A stretch of DNA of 64,000 nt from Agromyces protaetiae (GCF_004135405.1 NZ_CP035491.1:620001-684000); one strand, 5' to 3'; positions 37,753 to 47,049 are shown, counted from the first letter of the stretch. Notes: a model not told the origin generated them from the sequence alone. Numbers and translations are program-made.

Positions 37753-38489
37753 TACTGCAGAACCTCCACGATTTCGGCGGTCGCGATGCGGCGACCGGTG
37801 AAGAACGGAACCTCTTCGCGCACGTGCAGGCGCGCGTCGGTCGCGCGAAGCTCGCGCATCATGTCGACGAGGTCGGTGAGCTCGTCGGCTTCGAGCGGCA
37901 GCAGCCACTCGTAGTCGCCCAGGGCGAAGGCCGAGACGGTGTTCGCGAGCACGCCGCGGAACGCGGCGCCCTTGCGGCCGTGCTCGGCGAGCATGCGGGC
38001 ACGCTCGGCCGGGTCGAGGATGTACCAGTCGTACGACCGGTTGAACGGGTAGACGGTGAGCCAGTCCTTCGGCTCGATGCCGCGCAGGAAGCCCGGGATG
38101 TGACGCTTGTTGAACTCGGCGTCGCGGTGCACGCCCATCGCGTTCCACGTCGGCAGGAGCGCGCGGAACAGGCGCGCCCGCCGCAGCTCGCGGAGCGCCC
38201 ACTGCAGCCCCTCGGCCGTCGGGCCGTGGAGCCAGATCATGACGTCGGCGTCGGCGCGCAGCCCCGACACGTCGTAGAAGCCGCGCACGACGACGCCTTC
38301 GTTCTCGACGACGTGCACGGTGTCGTCGAGTTCGGCGACGAACCGGGGCACGTCGTGACCGTCGAGGTCGTCGGGTCGGGCCGGGTCGCGGCGGAGCACG
38401 GCGAAGAGGGTGAAACCCTCGGGCGTGCGCTCGTCGTCGGATTCGTTCGCAGGCGCAGCGGCTGCCGCTTCGGCAGCGGGGGAAGACAT
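37752..38489 (-). CDS. hemQ: Coproheme decarboxylase HemQ (chlorite dismutase family)
   Basis: The 245-residue protein decarboxylates coproheme to haem b with peroxide. Conserved parts include FTLFAVLRRD, VVRGFYDVSGLRADADVMIWLHG, NKRHIPGFLRGIEPKDWLTVYPFNRSYDWYIL (with the catalytic-type Tyr and nearby His) and GDYEWLLPLEADEL. The ATG at 38489 follows AAGGGGAGA. It starts a tightly overlapping hemQ-hemH-hemC-hemD set. The upstream region carries a CCCCTG microsatellite and a 78-bp palindrome. Confidence 0.95.
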   Translation of the reverse strand: MSSPAAEAAAAAPANESDDERTPEGFTLFAVLRRDPARPDDLDGHDVPRFVAELDDTVHVVENEGVVVRGFYDVSGLRADADVMIWLHGPTAEGLQWALRELRRARLFRALLPTWNAMGVHRDAEFNKRHIPGFLRGIEPKDWLTVYPFNRSYDWYILDPAERARMLAEHGRKGAAFRGVLANTVSAFALGDYEWLLPLEADELTDLVDMMRELRATDARLHVREEVPFFTGRRIATAEIVEVLQ

Positions 38490-38574
38490 GCCCCCAGTCT
38501 CCCCTTCCCCCTGTGAACTGGCAAAACGGCGTGAGGATGCCTCGAAGTCGAGGTTTCTCACCCGGACGCCCCCG

Positions 38575-38604
38575 CCCCTGCCCCTGCCCCTGCCCCTGCC
38601 CCTG
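38575..38604 (+). repeat. CCCCTG hexanucleotide microsatellite upstream of hemQ
   Basis: Five perfect tandem CCCCTG units, preceded by a further CCCCCG-like unit, lie in the 217-bp region between the GntR gene and hemQ. Copy number could vary and affect the hemQ leader. Confidence 0.85.
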
Positions 38605-38606
38605 CG

Positions 38607-38684
38607 GGATTGTCGGACATTCGCCTGATTGTCGGACGAGTTCAGCCGTTCGCGTCCGACAAACACCCCGATGTCCGACAAACT
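38607..38684. repeat. 78-bp nested palindrome, family C copy 2
   Basis: GGATTGTCGGACAT (38607-38620) and ATGTCCGACAAACT (38671-38684) form the outer arms; GATTGTCGGAC and GTCCGACAAAC form the inner arms. Length and layout equal copy 1 at 22361, though the genes here are in tandem. Confidence 0.85.
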
Positions 38685-38706
38685 GCTGGCGCCCTGAGGG
38701 AGCGCG

Positions 38707-39366
38707 TCACTCGCCGACGAGGAGCGCGAGCGAGTGCAGCAGGTGCTCGCGCACGGCGTCAGGCCCGCGCCGCTGCACGTCGTCGAGCAGCTCCCGGTGC
38801 TCGTCGGCGAGCTCGCCGAGGCTGTAGTGCGGCCGCACGTGCAGCAGGAAGAGCAGCAGTTCGCTGCCGAGCGCGGCGTGCGCTTCGACGATTCGAGGGC
38901 TCGCGGATGCCTCGACGAGCGCCCGGTGGAACTCGGCGTGCGCGAGCTCCGCGGCGAGCCACGAGTCATCCGCCTCGGTGTCTGCCGACGAAGGCGCCGC
39001 GAGCGCGTCGAGCCGCGAGAGCGCGGCGCGGGCCGGCGCGAGGACCGGGGCGGGCCACACCGGGCCATACCGCTCGCGCGCGATGCGCACGGCCTCGACC
39101 TCGAGCGCCGCCCGCAACTGCTGCAGCGCGATCACGCGGTCGCGGTCGAACGCCGCGACCCGGACGCCCCGGTACGGCTCCTCCTCGGCGAGCCGTTCTG
39201 CCACGAGCCGGCGGAACGCCGCCCGCACCGTGTGCCGCGACACGCCGAACCGCGCGGCGGTCTGCTCCTCGCGGAGCGGCGTGCCTGCGGCGAGCACGCC
39301 GCCGAGGATCTCGGCCCGCACCGCGTCGGCGACACGACCGACCGCCGTAGGGTCAGCGGGAGACAT
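38707..39366 (-). CDS. GntR family regulator, FadR/FCD type
   Basis: The 219-residue protein has an N-terminal GntR winged helix (RVADAVRAEILGGVLAAGTPLREEQTAARFGVSRHTVRAAFRRLVAERL) and a helical FCD ligand domain with metal-binding-type histidines (AHAEFHRALVEASASPRIVEAH, later EHRELLDDVQRRG). It lies between the envelope trio and hemQ. Whether it controls hemQ is unknown. Confidence 0.9.
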   Translation of the reverse strand: MSPADPTAVGRVADAVRAEILGGVLAAGTPLREEQTAARFGVSRHTVRAAFRRLVAERLAEEEPYRGVRVAAFDRDRVIALQQLRAALEVEAVRIARERYGPVWPAPVLAPARAALSRLDALAAPSSADTEADDSWLAAELAHAEFHRALVEASASPRIVEAHAALGSELLLFLLHVRPHYSLGELADEHRELLDDVQRRGPDAVREHLLHSLALLVGE

Positions 39367-39374
39367 CCGGAGCG

Positions 39375-39680
39375 TTACGGCTTCGTCGCGTTGCGCACGA
39401 CGAGCCAGACGATCCCGCCGATCGCGAGCGCGACGGCGACGCCCGCGGCGATCGCCGTGCCGGGCTGCTCGTCGTAGAACGAGCGCGCCGTCGCCTTGGC
39501 GCGGTCGACGCGCTTGCCGACCTGCTTGGGCACATTGAGCTTGTCTTCGAGGGCGTTGAGGGTCGCCGCGAACTCGGCGCGGGCCTGCTGCGACGCCGCA
39601 CGGGCCTGCACGCGGGTGAGGTTGCGCTCGCGCGTCTTGCGGTCGCGGTTCGACTCGGGTCGGTCAGTACCGGCGGTCAT
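39375..39680 (-). CDS. DUF3618 domain protein
   Basis: The 101-residue protein has a charged N-terminus, a helix that matches DUF3618 (RAEFAATLNALEDKLNVPKQVGKRVDRAK) and one C-terminal transmembrane segment (AIAAGVAVALAIGGIVWLVV). Function unknown. The ATG at 39680 overlaps the upstream gene's end; a GTG at 39686 is an alternative. It forms an operon with the holin-X and YtxH genes. Confidence 0.83.
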   Translation of the reverse strand: MTAGTDRPESNRDRKTRERNLTRVQARAASQQARAEFAATLNALEDKLNVPKQVGKRVDRAKATARSFYDEQPGTAIAAGVAVALAIGGIVWLVVRNATKP

Positions 39681-40071
39681 AGTCACCCGTTCCCTTGAGC
39701 GCGTCGAGGTCGGACTTGAGGCTCTCGATCGATTCGAGCGGCTCGGCGCCGCGCTTGAAGTTGAGCAGGCCGATGCCGACGAGGCCCGCCATGACGAGGA
39801 GGATCGCTCCCGCGACGACGAGTGCCGCCGCCCACGCGGGCATGACGAGCGCGAGTGCGAAGATCGCGGCCGCCAGCAGGCAGAAGAACAGGAACGGCAG
39901 CAGCACGAGCACGGCGACGAAGAACCCCGAGCCGATGCCGAAGTGCTTCGCCTTGTAGCCGAGTTCGGCTTTCGCCTGGTCGACCTCGGCTCGCACGAGA
40001 TTCGACACCGTGTCGGGCAGTTGGCCGATCAGGGTGAACAGCGAGCGTTCGTCTTCGCGTTCTGCGGACAT
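39664..40071 (-). CDS. Phage holin family protein (actinobacterial Holin-X type)
   Basis: The 135-residue protein has an amphipathic N-terminal helix (LFTLIGQLPDTVSNLVRAEVDQAKAEL), two adjacent transmembrane segments (about 50-75 and 80-100) and a charged tail. The pattern fits the widespread actinobacterial PF07332 group, which is chromosomal and not tied to a prophage here. It overlaps the DUF3618 gene and follows the YtxH gene, a common trio in this phylum. A role in membrane or stress adaptation is inferred. Confidence 0.83.
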   Translation of the reverse strand: MSAEREDERSLFTLIGQLPDTVSNLVRAEVDQAKAELGYKAKHFGIGSGFFVAVLVLLPFLFFCLLAAAIFALALVMPAWAAALVVAGAILLVMAGLVGIGLLNFKRGAEPLESIESLKSDLDALKGTGDYDRRY

Positions 40072-40094
40072 CGCTTCGCCTCCGTTCGGAATGC

Positions 40095-40502
40095 TCAGGA
40101 GTCGGACGACTTCGCGGCGTCGGATGCCGCGTCGGCGGTCTTGTCGATGACCTCGTCGAGTTTCTCGGCGGCGGCGTCGACGGCGCTCTTCGCGGCGTTC
40201 GCGCCCTTCGCGACGGTGTCGCGGGCGGACTTCGCGACGTTCGAGACATCCTTGCCGGACGCCCCCGACGCCTTCGTCGCGTTGCCGATGAACGACTTGG
40301 CGGCGTCGAGCGCCTTGTCGCCCAGGTCGCCGACGCGTGCCTTCGCGAAGTCTTTGACCTGATCGACCCCCTGCTGCACGACCGGCTGGTTCCAGACGCT
40401 CTTGGCGGCGCGCTCGATCTGGTTGTACCGCTCGCGGCCCGCGCGCGTGCCGAGCACGTACCCGACCCCGAGCCCGACGACGAAGAGGATCTTGCCCTTC
40501 AT
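40095..40502 (-). CDS. YtxH-like protein
   Basis: The 135-residue protein has one N-terminal transmembrane segment ending in the YtxH motif (GLGVGYVLGTRAGRERYNQI) and a long Ala/Lys/Asp-rich amphipathic helix like those of LEA/apolipoprotein-type proteins. YtxH proteins are associated with general stress; the exact role is unknown. The ATG at 40502 gives the family N-terminus; GTG at 40508 is possible. It starts the trio with the holin-X and DUF3618 genes. Confidence 0.83.
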   Translation of the reverse strand: MKGKILFVVGLGVGYVLGTRAGRERYNQIERAAKSVWNQPVVQQGVDQVKDFAKARVGDLGDKALDAAKSFIGNATKASGASGKDVSNVAKSARDTVAKGANAAKSAVDAAAEKLDEVIDKTADAASDAAKSSDS

Positions 40503-40642
40503 GTGCACCCCAATCCCGGCCGCGGACGCCCCCTGCCGGTCGCGGGCGACGGGCGCGACGACTTCCAGCGTAGACCCCGCACGGTGTCGCGCAAGGGTCG
40601 GGCGGAAGAATATGCCGTTTCGGTTATGCGCTCACGGCGGCG

Positions 40643-42258
40643 TCAGCCCTCGGTGCGCTCCGCGACCGCGAGATGGCGGATGCGCGCAGCCGCGGCGCGG
40701 GCGTGCGGCACGACCGACGCGAGGCCTGTGCCGGACAGCCACGACCCCGTCGCCTCGAGGCCCGGCACGGCGGCGAGCGTCTCCTCGAGCTGCTCGACGC
40801 GCTCGCGCTGACCGAGGGCCGCGTGCGAGAGGGCGTCGCGCCAGGCGGTGCGGCCGAGCTCGATGAGGTTGCTCCGGTCGAGGCGGAGGCCCGTGAGCTT
40901 CGACAGATCGGCGAGGGCGAGGTCGGCGACGGCGTCGTCGTCGAGGCCGTCGAGCGGGTTCGGGGCGCCCGCGCGCCCGTAGGAGAGGCGCACGACGTGC
41001 CGCGGAGCGGCGGTCTCGGCGAGCCACGCCCACTTCGCCGAGGAATGGGTGAACGCTTTCGCGCCCACGCCGGTCGTGTCGGCCGCGACGAGGAGGCCCG
41101 TACCGCGCGGCGCGCCGTCGAGGTCGGGCGCTTCGAGCACGAGGGTCACGATCTCGACCGAGGCGGGCTCGGGCCAGTCGCCCGCGTCGACCCAGCCGTC
41201 GACGGCTTCGCGCAGGAGCGGGCGCGACGAGCGAGCCGGGGTCGCGACGATCGCGAAGCGCGCGTCGACCACGAGGTCGGTCGGCTCGGCCGCAGCGGGC
41301 TCGGTCGCGGCATCCGGAACGCTGTGATCTTCGGATGTCTCGGGCGCCGCGATCCGCGCGACCGCACGCCAGCGCGGCGCGCCGGGATCACCCGCTGCCG
41401 CGAGCGAGGTCACCTCGGCAGCGGTGACGACGGACACCTCGAAGCGCGCGAGTTCCGTGAGCAGCGCATCGACGACGCGGTGCATGCCGCCGCGGACGCC
41501 GAGCACGGCGCTGCCGGCCTTGCGCGCCTCGACGAGTTCGCCGACGCCGCCCGAGAGCGACCCTTGGCGGGTCATCGCCTCGTTGAGGCCGGGGGCGACG
41601 ACGTCGACGTCGAGATCCATGGGGTCGGCCGAGTATACGCCCGACGAGATGGGGGTGACGAGCCGGTCGAGCACCTGCTTGCCCATGCGCGAACGCACGA
41701 GCTTGCCGAGGCTGTGCGCGCGGCCGATGCGCAGGATGGGCTTCAGCCGGTCGGTGTACGCGCGGAGCGCGCCGCGCCAGCCGATGATCGCCCGCACGTC
41801 CTCGCCGAGCGGGTTCGCGGGGATGCCGAGCACGCCCGTCTTCGGCAGCGGCGCCGACTTCACGCCGCCCTTGCCGTCGGGCATCGCGAGCCAAGCGCCC
41901 GCCGGGTTCGGCGTGACGATGTCGTCGCCTGAGACTCCGATGGACTCGAGGAGTTCGGCGACGGTGCCGCCGCGCGTCGCGAACGACTCGGCGCCCGTGT
42001 CGAGCGAGAGGCCTGCGAGTTCGATGCGGCCGACGCATCCCCCGGCTGCTCGGCCCGTTCGAGGACCGTGACCGACAGGCCGATCTTCGCGCACTCGAGC
42101 GCCGCGACGAGACCGGCGACGCCGCCGCCGATGACGACGACATCGGCAGATCCGTTGGGGTCGGGGCGCTTGCGAATTGCTGCGCTTTCAGCAGCAATTC
42201 GCAAGCGCGCCGGGTCGGATGACTCGGGGTCGACGCTCGGGGTCGATGCTTCGCTCAC
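40643..42258 (-). CDS. hemY: Coproporphyrinogen/protoporphyrinogen oxidase (HemY/CgoX type, frameshifted)
   Basis: An FAD enzyme that, next to hemQ, should oxidise coproporphyrinogen III to coproporphyrin III. The FAD motif is [25 protein letters not shown]; later come [17 protein letters not shown] and a C-terminal [20 protein letters not shown]. One base is missing in the C5 run 42039-42043; adding it restores [15 protein letters not shown] and gives 538 residues. The GTG start overlaps the hemE stop by four bases. About 30 extra residues before the Rossmann motif include the product of an 18-bp perfect palindrome. Confidence 0.9.
42166..42208. repeat. Perfect 18-bp inverted repeat within the hemY start region
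   Basis: GCGCTTGCGAATTGCTGC (42166-42183) pairs with GCAGCAATTCGCAAGCGC (42191-42208) perfectly around a 7-base loop. It is translated within the N-terminal extension of HemY (about [14 protein letters not shown]). In the hemE-hemY message it would form a very stable hairpin about 50 bases after the hemY start. Confidence 0.9.
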
Positions 42259-43438
42259 GCGCCCGCCTCGTGCACGAGCTCGACGACGCGCGTGAGCACG
42301 GTCGGGTCGGTCTCGGGGGGCACGCCGTGGCCGAGGTTGAAGACGTGGGCGGGCGCGGCCTTCCCGCGTGCGAGCACGTCGCGGACGGCCGCTTCGAGCA
42401 CGGGCCATGGCGCCGCGAGGAGGGCCGGGTCGAGGTTGCCCTGGAGCGGCACCCCCGCGCCGACGCGCTCGGCGGCGACGTCGAGCGGCACGCGGTAGTC
42501 GACGCCCACGGTGTCGGCGCCGACACCGCGCATGGCGCCGAGGAGCTCGCCCGTGCCGACGCCGAAGTGCACGACGGGGACACCGCGCGAGACGGTTCCC
42601 CCGAGGCGTCCGTCGTCTCAAAGGTCAGATCGTGCACGAACGAGAGGGCGCGCGCCGACGCGGGCGCGACATGCTGTTCGTAGTCGGCGAGCGACAGGGC
42701 GCCCGCCCACGAGTCGAAGAGCTGCGCGGCGGATGCTCCCGCGAGCACCTGTGTGCGGAGGAAGCGGCCCGTGAGCTCGGCCGTCCAGTGCATGAGGTCG
42801 CGCCACGCCCCGGGGTCGGCGTGCATGAGCGTGCGGGCAGCCAGGTGGTCTTTCGATGGACCGCCCTCGGCGAGGTACGCCGCGAGCGTGAAGGGCGCGC
42901 CCGCGAAACCGATCAAGGGGGTTGCGGTGCCTTCGGGGTTCGAACCGCCGGTCGGCGCGATCGTCGCGAGTTCGGCGATCGTGCGCTCGACGGCCTCGGT
43001 GATCGGCGCGGCAGCGCCGTCGAGGGCCGCGGGATCGGTCTTCGTCAGCTCGGCGACTGCCGAGGCATCCGCGTACGCCCGCCCGAACACCGGCCCCCGA
43101 CCCGGCTGGATCTCGACATCGACGCCCACGAGCTTCAACGGCACCACGATGTCGCTGAAGAAGATGCCCGCGTCGACCCTGTGCCGACGCACGGGCTGCA
43201 GCGTGATCTCGGCCGCCATCGCGGGGTCGAGGCACGCGTCGAGCATGCGCGTGCCGACCCGCAGGTCGCGGTACTCGGGCAGCGACCGCCCCGCCTGCCG
43301 CATGAACCACACGGGCGTCGTGTCGGCGCGTTCGCCGCGGTACGCGCGGACGAGGCGGGAGTCGGACGTCAGGCCGGCGGTGAGCGGATGGCTCGGGGGA
43401 GGTTCACCCGTCCATTCTTCCGTACTCGCCTGCGGCAT
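42255..43438 (-). CDS. hemE: Uroporphyrinogen decarboxylase (frameshifted)
   Basis: It decarboxylates uroporphyrinogen III to coproporphyrinogen III. The N-terminal signature [15 protein letters not shown], the Asp in [28 protein letters not shown] and the C-terminal [15 protein letters not shown] are present. A missing base in the C5 run 42598-42602 breaks the frame; adding it restores [22 protein letters not shown] and a 394-residue protein. It is first in the hemE-hemY unit and divergent from the LAxTG surface protein. Confidence 0.93.
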
Positions 43439-43659
43439 GCTCCAGCTCCCTCGACGCCGAGCTTCCGCCGGACACAGCCCGCTCCGAGGCATCGCGAAAC
43501 ATTTCGATGCGTTTGCATGTCACTCGAAGTGGGGCATTGCCACCGTTTCACCCGTGACGGAGAGTTGACTCCGCGCCGTGGATTGCGTGCTCAACGCACC
43601 CCTGCGCCGACCCGAACCGTCGCACCCGAGCGACCGCCCTGAAAGGCCCGAACCCACCC

Positions 43660-46062
43660 ATGCCCAAGATCACCCGTCCGGCGTGCCTCGCGGCCGCGGC
43701 GTTCACCGTCCCGATCCTCTTCCTCGGCACCGCGTCCCCCGCCTTCGCGAGCACCGGTAACGCCCCGACCGTGTCGTCCCCCATCGTCGCGGGCTCGGTG
43801 CTGCGCGGGGCCAAGGTCTTCCAGGTCCCCGTCACGGACGTCGATCACGACGTCTCGTACACCTACATCGAGCTCAACCGCGGCACCGGCAAGGTCTGGG
43901 TCACCGACAACACCAAGTCCCCGAACTCGTGGAACTCGGGCTACGCCCCGCAACTCGCCGTCGACCTCTCGCAGTACCCCGACGGCGTCTACGGCCTCAA
44001 GTTCGGCGCGACCGACAAGACCGGCCTGTCGAGCGGCTCGCAGTACATCCCGTTCACGATCGACAACACCGCACCGAGCGTCGTCATCACGGCACCGGCG
44101 ACGGGAGCGGTCGTCCGCGGCATCCTCGACGTCCACGTCGCCCTGAGCGACGCGAACCTCAGGAGCTACAACCTGCGCATCGACGGCTCGGGAGTCTTCT
44201 ACGCCTACCAGGCGCAGAACGGCGACCAGGCCGTGCAGACCATCAACACGGCGAAGCTCGCCGACGGCGAGCACACGCTCCTCGCCACCGCGACCGACGC
44301 CGCCGGCAACAAGACCGAGACGAAGCTCAAGTTCGTCGTCGACAACACCGCTCCCGGCGTCACGATCGTCACTCCGACCAACGGCACGCCGCTCGCGCGC
44401 AAGGTCGACATCAACGTCGACCTCCAGGACGCGAACCTCAAGAGCTACAACCTGCGCCTCGACAGCGACGGACTCGCCTACGCCTTCCAGGCGCAGAACG
44501 GCGCACAGCCCGTCTTCACGTGGGACACCACGACCGTCGCCGACGGCCCCCACACGATCCTCGCGACCGCGACCGACGCCGCCGGCAACAAGACCGAGAC
44601 GAAACTCAAGGTCATCGTCGACAACACCCGCCCCGAGCTCACGGCCGGCTCGCCCGCGCCGTTCAAGAGCAGCAGCGAGGCGCAGGTCGTCCTCCACGCC
44701 GAAGACGCCAACGGCCTCACGGGCGCGACCGTCAACGTGTACCGCGACGGCGTGCTCGTGAAGCCCCTCGGCTCGAAGCAGGCGGGCGGCGCGACCGTCT
44801 TCGACGGCACCTGGACGATCCCCGCGAACTCGCTCACCGAAGGCGAGTACACCTTCAAGGCCGGCATCACCGACACGGCCGGCAACAACCGCACCGTCCA
44901 GGGCGCGTTCGTCGTCGACGACACCCGCCCCGAGCTCACGGCGATCTCGCCCGCGCCGTTCAAGAGCAGCGTCGGCGCAAGCGTCTCGGTCACGGCCCAC
45001 GACGACCACGGCCTCACGGGCGCCGTCGTGAACGTCTACCGCGACGGCGTGCTCGTGACCTCGCTCGGCCAGCAGTCGGCCGGCGGCGCGAACGACTTCG
45101 CCTCCGCCTGGACGATCCCCGCGAACTCGCTCACCGAGGGCTCCTACACGTACAAGGCCGGCATCACGGATGTCGCGGGCAACAACCGCACCGTCCAAGG
45201 CGCCTTCGACGTCGACAACACGCGCCCCGTGATCACCGTCTCCTCGCCCGAGGACGGCGCGCAGTTCACGGCCGACGCGCTCCCCGTGGTGCACGTCACC
45301 GCGACCGACGCGCACGCGCTCGGCTCGGTCGTCGTGAACCTCTACCGCGACGGCGTCCTGCTGAAGTCCCTCGGCTCGAAGCCCTCGACGGACAACGCGT
45401 TCGACGGCGAATGGACGCTTCCGACCGACCTCGCGCCCGGGAGCTACTCGATCCGCACGGGCGTCAACGACGTCGCGGGCAACAACCAGACCGTGACGCG
45501 CAGCTTCACGGTCGTCGCGCCCCCCGTCGAAGAGGCGCTTCCGCCGGTCGACGAGAGCGACGCGACCGACGGCGACGAGACGGGAACGGGCGATAAGGGC
45601 TCGAAGGGCTCCGTCGGCGAGGGCGAGTCGAACACGCCCGACGACCAGGGCACGCCTGCCGGCGAAAGCGACTCCGAGGAGCCGGTCGAGAACGGCGACG
45701 GCCAGCAGGGCGACCAGCAGGTCGGCTCGGGCGACCAGGGCGACGACGAAGGCGCCGGCCAGCAGGGCGGCCGGCCGGATGGCTCGGGGCAGGGCGAAGG
45801 CGACAAGAACGCGCTCAAGGGCGACGACGGCTCGGATGACTCGATCACCCCGCTCGCAGTGATTTCGGACGGCGCCGGCGAGCCGACCGTCTCGTCGGCG
45901 TCGGCGTCGGCGACCGAGGTCGAAGCCCTCGCCGCACCCGCTGCCCTCGCCTCGACGGGTGTCGACGCAGCGCCCCTCGCCTGGTCGGCCGGTGCGGTCG
46001 CGCTCCTCGGCGGCGCGTTCGCGGTGTTCTTCGGACGCCGTCGCGAGCGTCGCGAGCACTGA
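43660..46062 (+). CDS. LAxTG-anchored surface protein with six Ig-like repeats
   Basis: The 800-residue protein has a signal peptide (cleavage after PAFA near residue 30), then six Ig-like repeats of about 90-100 residues, each opening with T-[AR]-P and closing V-[VD]-D-[ND], with D-A-A-G-N-K-T or D-x-A-G-N-N motifs. An acidic Gly/Glu/Asp/Gln-rich stalk (about 640-745) follows, then LASTG (763-767), a hydrophobic segment and RRRERREH. LASTG fits the LAxTG signal of class E sortases, so it should be wall-anchored. No sortase gene is nearby. Adjacent repeats are close to identical at DNA level, inviting recombination. A ligand cannot be read. Confidence 0.88.
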   Translation: MPKITRPACLAAAAFTVPILFLGTASPAFASTGNAPTVSSPIVAGSVLRGAKVFQVPVTDVDHDVSYTYIELNRGTGKVWVTDNTKSPNSWNSGYAPQLAVDLSQYPDGVYGLKFGATDKTGLSSGSQYIPFTIDNTAPSVVITAPATGAVVRGILDVHVALSDANLRSYNLRIDGSGVFYAYQAQNGDQAVQTINTAKLADGEHTLLATATDAAGNKTETKLKFVVDNTAPGVTIVTPTNGTPLARKVDINVDLQDANLKSYNLRLDSDGLAYAFQAQNGAQPVFTWDTTTVADGPHTILATATDAAGNKTETKLKVIVDNTRPELTAGSPAPFKSSSEAQVVLHAEDANGLTGATVNVYRDGVLVKPLGSKQAGGATVFDGTWTIPANSLTEGEYTFKAGITDTAGNNRTVQGAFVVDDTRPELTAISPAPFKSSVGASVSVTAHDDHGLTGAVVNVYRDGVLVTSLGQQSAGGANDFASAWTIPANSLTEGSYTYKAGITDVAGNNRTVQGAFDVDNTRPVITVSSPEDGAQFTADALPVVHVTATDAHALGSVVVNLYRDGVLLKSLGSKPSTDNAFDGEWTLPTDLAPGSYSIRTGVNDVAGNNQTVTRSFTVVAPPVEEALPPVDESDATDGDETGTGDKGSKGSVGEGESNTPDDQGTPAGESDSEEPVENGDGQQGDQQVGSGDQGDDEGAGQQGGRPDGSGQGEGDKNALKGDDGSDDSITPLAVISDGAGEPTVSSASASATEVEALAAPAALASTGVDAAPLAWSAGAVALLGGAFAVFFGRRRERREH

Positions 46063-46091
46063 GTCCGGCCTGCTTCCGAGCAGGAGCGACA

Positions 46092-46125
46092 CGAAGGGGT
46101 TCGGCCGATCGGCCGGGCCCCTTCG
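46092..46125 (+). terminator. Hairpin terminator after the LAxTG gene
   Basis: CGAAGGGG (46092-46099) pairs with CCCCTTCG (46118-46125), with an inner GGCCGATCGGCC palindrome. It is 30 bases after the stop codon. No U-run follows, usual in high-GC actinobacteria. Confidence 0.7.
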
Positions 46126-46150
46126 GCGTTCCTCGGAGCAAAGCCGAGAC

Positions 46151-46170
46151 AGTTCTCCACAGTTCTCCAC
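46151..46170 (+). repeat. 10-bp tandem repeat AGTTCTCCAC
   Basis: AGTTCTCCAC occurs twice in a row (46151-46160, 46161-46170) and a partial third (AGTCCCC) follows. The embedded TTCTCCACA is one base from a DnaA box, but no other origin features are present. Confidence 0.6.
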
Positions 46171-46292
46171 AGTCCCCGGTGTCCCCCCTTACGAGGACAC
46201 GCCCTTCCCCGATAGCATCGGCTTCGGTCGTGTCCCCCGCACGACGACGCGCCGCCGTCGGCGCGCCTCCGACCCCCACGGAGAGAGACGAC

Positions 46293-47006
46293 GTGCCCAT
46301 TCCGTCCCGCACGCGACAGGTCGTGCTCATCAGTGCCGTCGCGGCCCTCGCGACGCTCGTCATCGGGGTGCTCCTCGCCGCCTCCTCGCAGGTCGAGCAC
46401 GTGGTCGAGCGGCTCCCCCGGGTCTCGACGCCAGCCGCCGCGCTCGGCTTCCTCGCGGCCTGCGCCATCGGCGCGGTCGTGGTCGGTGCACGCCGTGCCG
46501 CCGCCCTCGCGAGCGGCCGATCGCGCCGTGCGGCCCTCGAGCGCGCGTTCTCGGGCGACGTCGTGTGCGGCGTCCGCCACCCGGCGCTCACGTCGGCGCT
46601 CGGCGACCTCGGCGAGTCGGGCAGGCTCGCCTCGCGCTTCTCGGCGGTCGCCGACCAGTCCGGGGTGACCTTCTGGCGAGGCGGCAGCCGCCCTCAACGG
46701 GCCGCGTCGTTCGCGTGGCGCGAGGTGCGCACCATCCGCAGCGACTCGATGATCGCGGGCACCCGCGAGGTGCCCGTGCTCGTCCTGCGCGTGCGCCGCG
46801 ACGGCTCGAGCATCGAACTCCCGATCATCATCGGCGCCGAGCGCGCGGGCGCGTTCGCGGTCGTCGACGCGCCGTTCTTCGCGACGCTGCGCTCGTGGAA
46901 GGCGCTGCACCGCGCGGCGCTCGCGGCCGAGGGGCTCGAACTGCCGCCGCTGACGGCGCCGATCCAGATCATCACGCCCGAGCAGGCACTCGCCGCCCGC
47001 GGCTGA
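46293..47006 (+). CDS. Membrane protein with PH-like cytoplasmic domain, function unknown
   Basis: The 237-residue protein has two transmembrane segments at the N-terminus (about 8-30 and 45-66) and a soluble domain with strands VTFWRGGSRPQRAASFAWREVRTIRSD and VLVLRVRRDGSSIELPIII, reminiscent of PH-like membrane-associated domains. I do not recognise a named family. I chose GTG 46293 because GAGAGAG lies just upstream; an ATG at 46179 would add 38 poorly conserved-looking residues. Confidence 0.62.
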   Translation: MPIPSRTRQVVLISAVAALATLVIGVLLAASSQVEHVVERLPRVSTPAAALGFLAACAIGAVVVGARRAAALASGRSRRAALERAFSGDVVCGVRHPALTSALGDLGESGRLASRFSAVADQSGVTFWRGGSRPQRAASFAWREVRTIRSDSMIAGTREVPVLVLRVRRDGSSIELPIIIGAERAGAFAVVDAPFFATLRSWKALHRAALAAEGLELPPLTAPIQIITPEQALAARG

Positions 47007-47049
47007 GCGCGCCCTCCGGGTGGTGGACGGATCACCGTTCGACCGGCGG

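Noticed and set aside
39664-40071. A prophage, suggested by the holin-family gene.
   Set aside because: No other phage genes occur; this holin-X type is a chromosomal actinobacterial family.
46151-46171. Two TTCTCCACA units resembling DnaA boxes, suggesting an origin.
   Set aside because: Each differs from the box by one base, only two exist, and no dnaA, dnaN, gyrB or AT-rich unwinding region is near.
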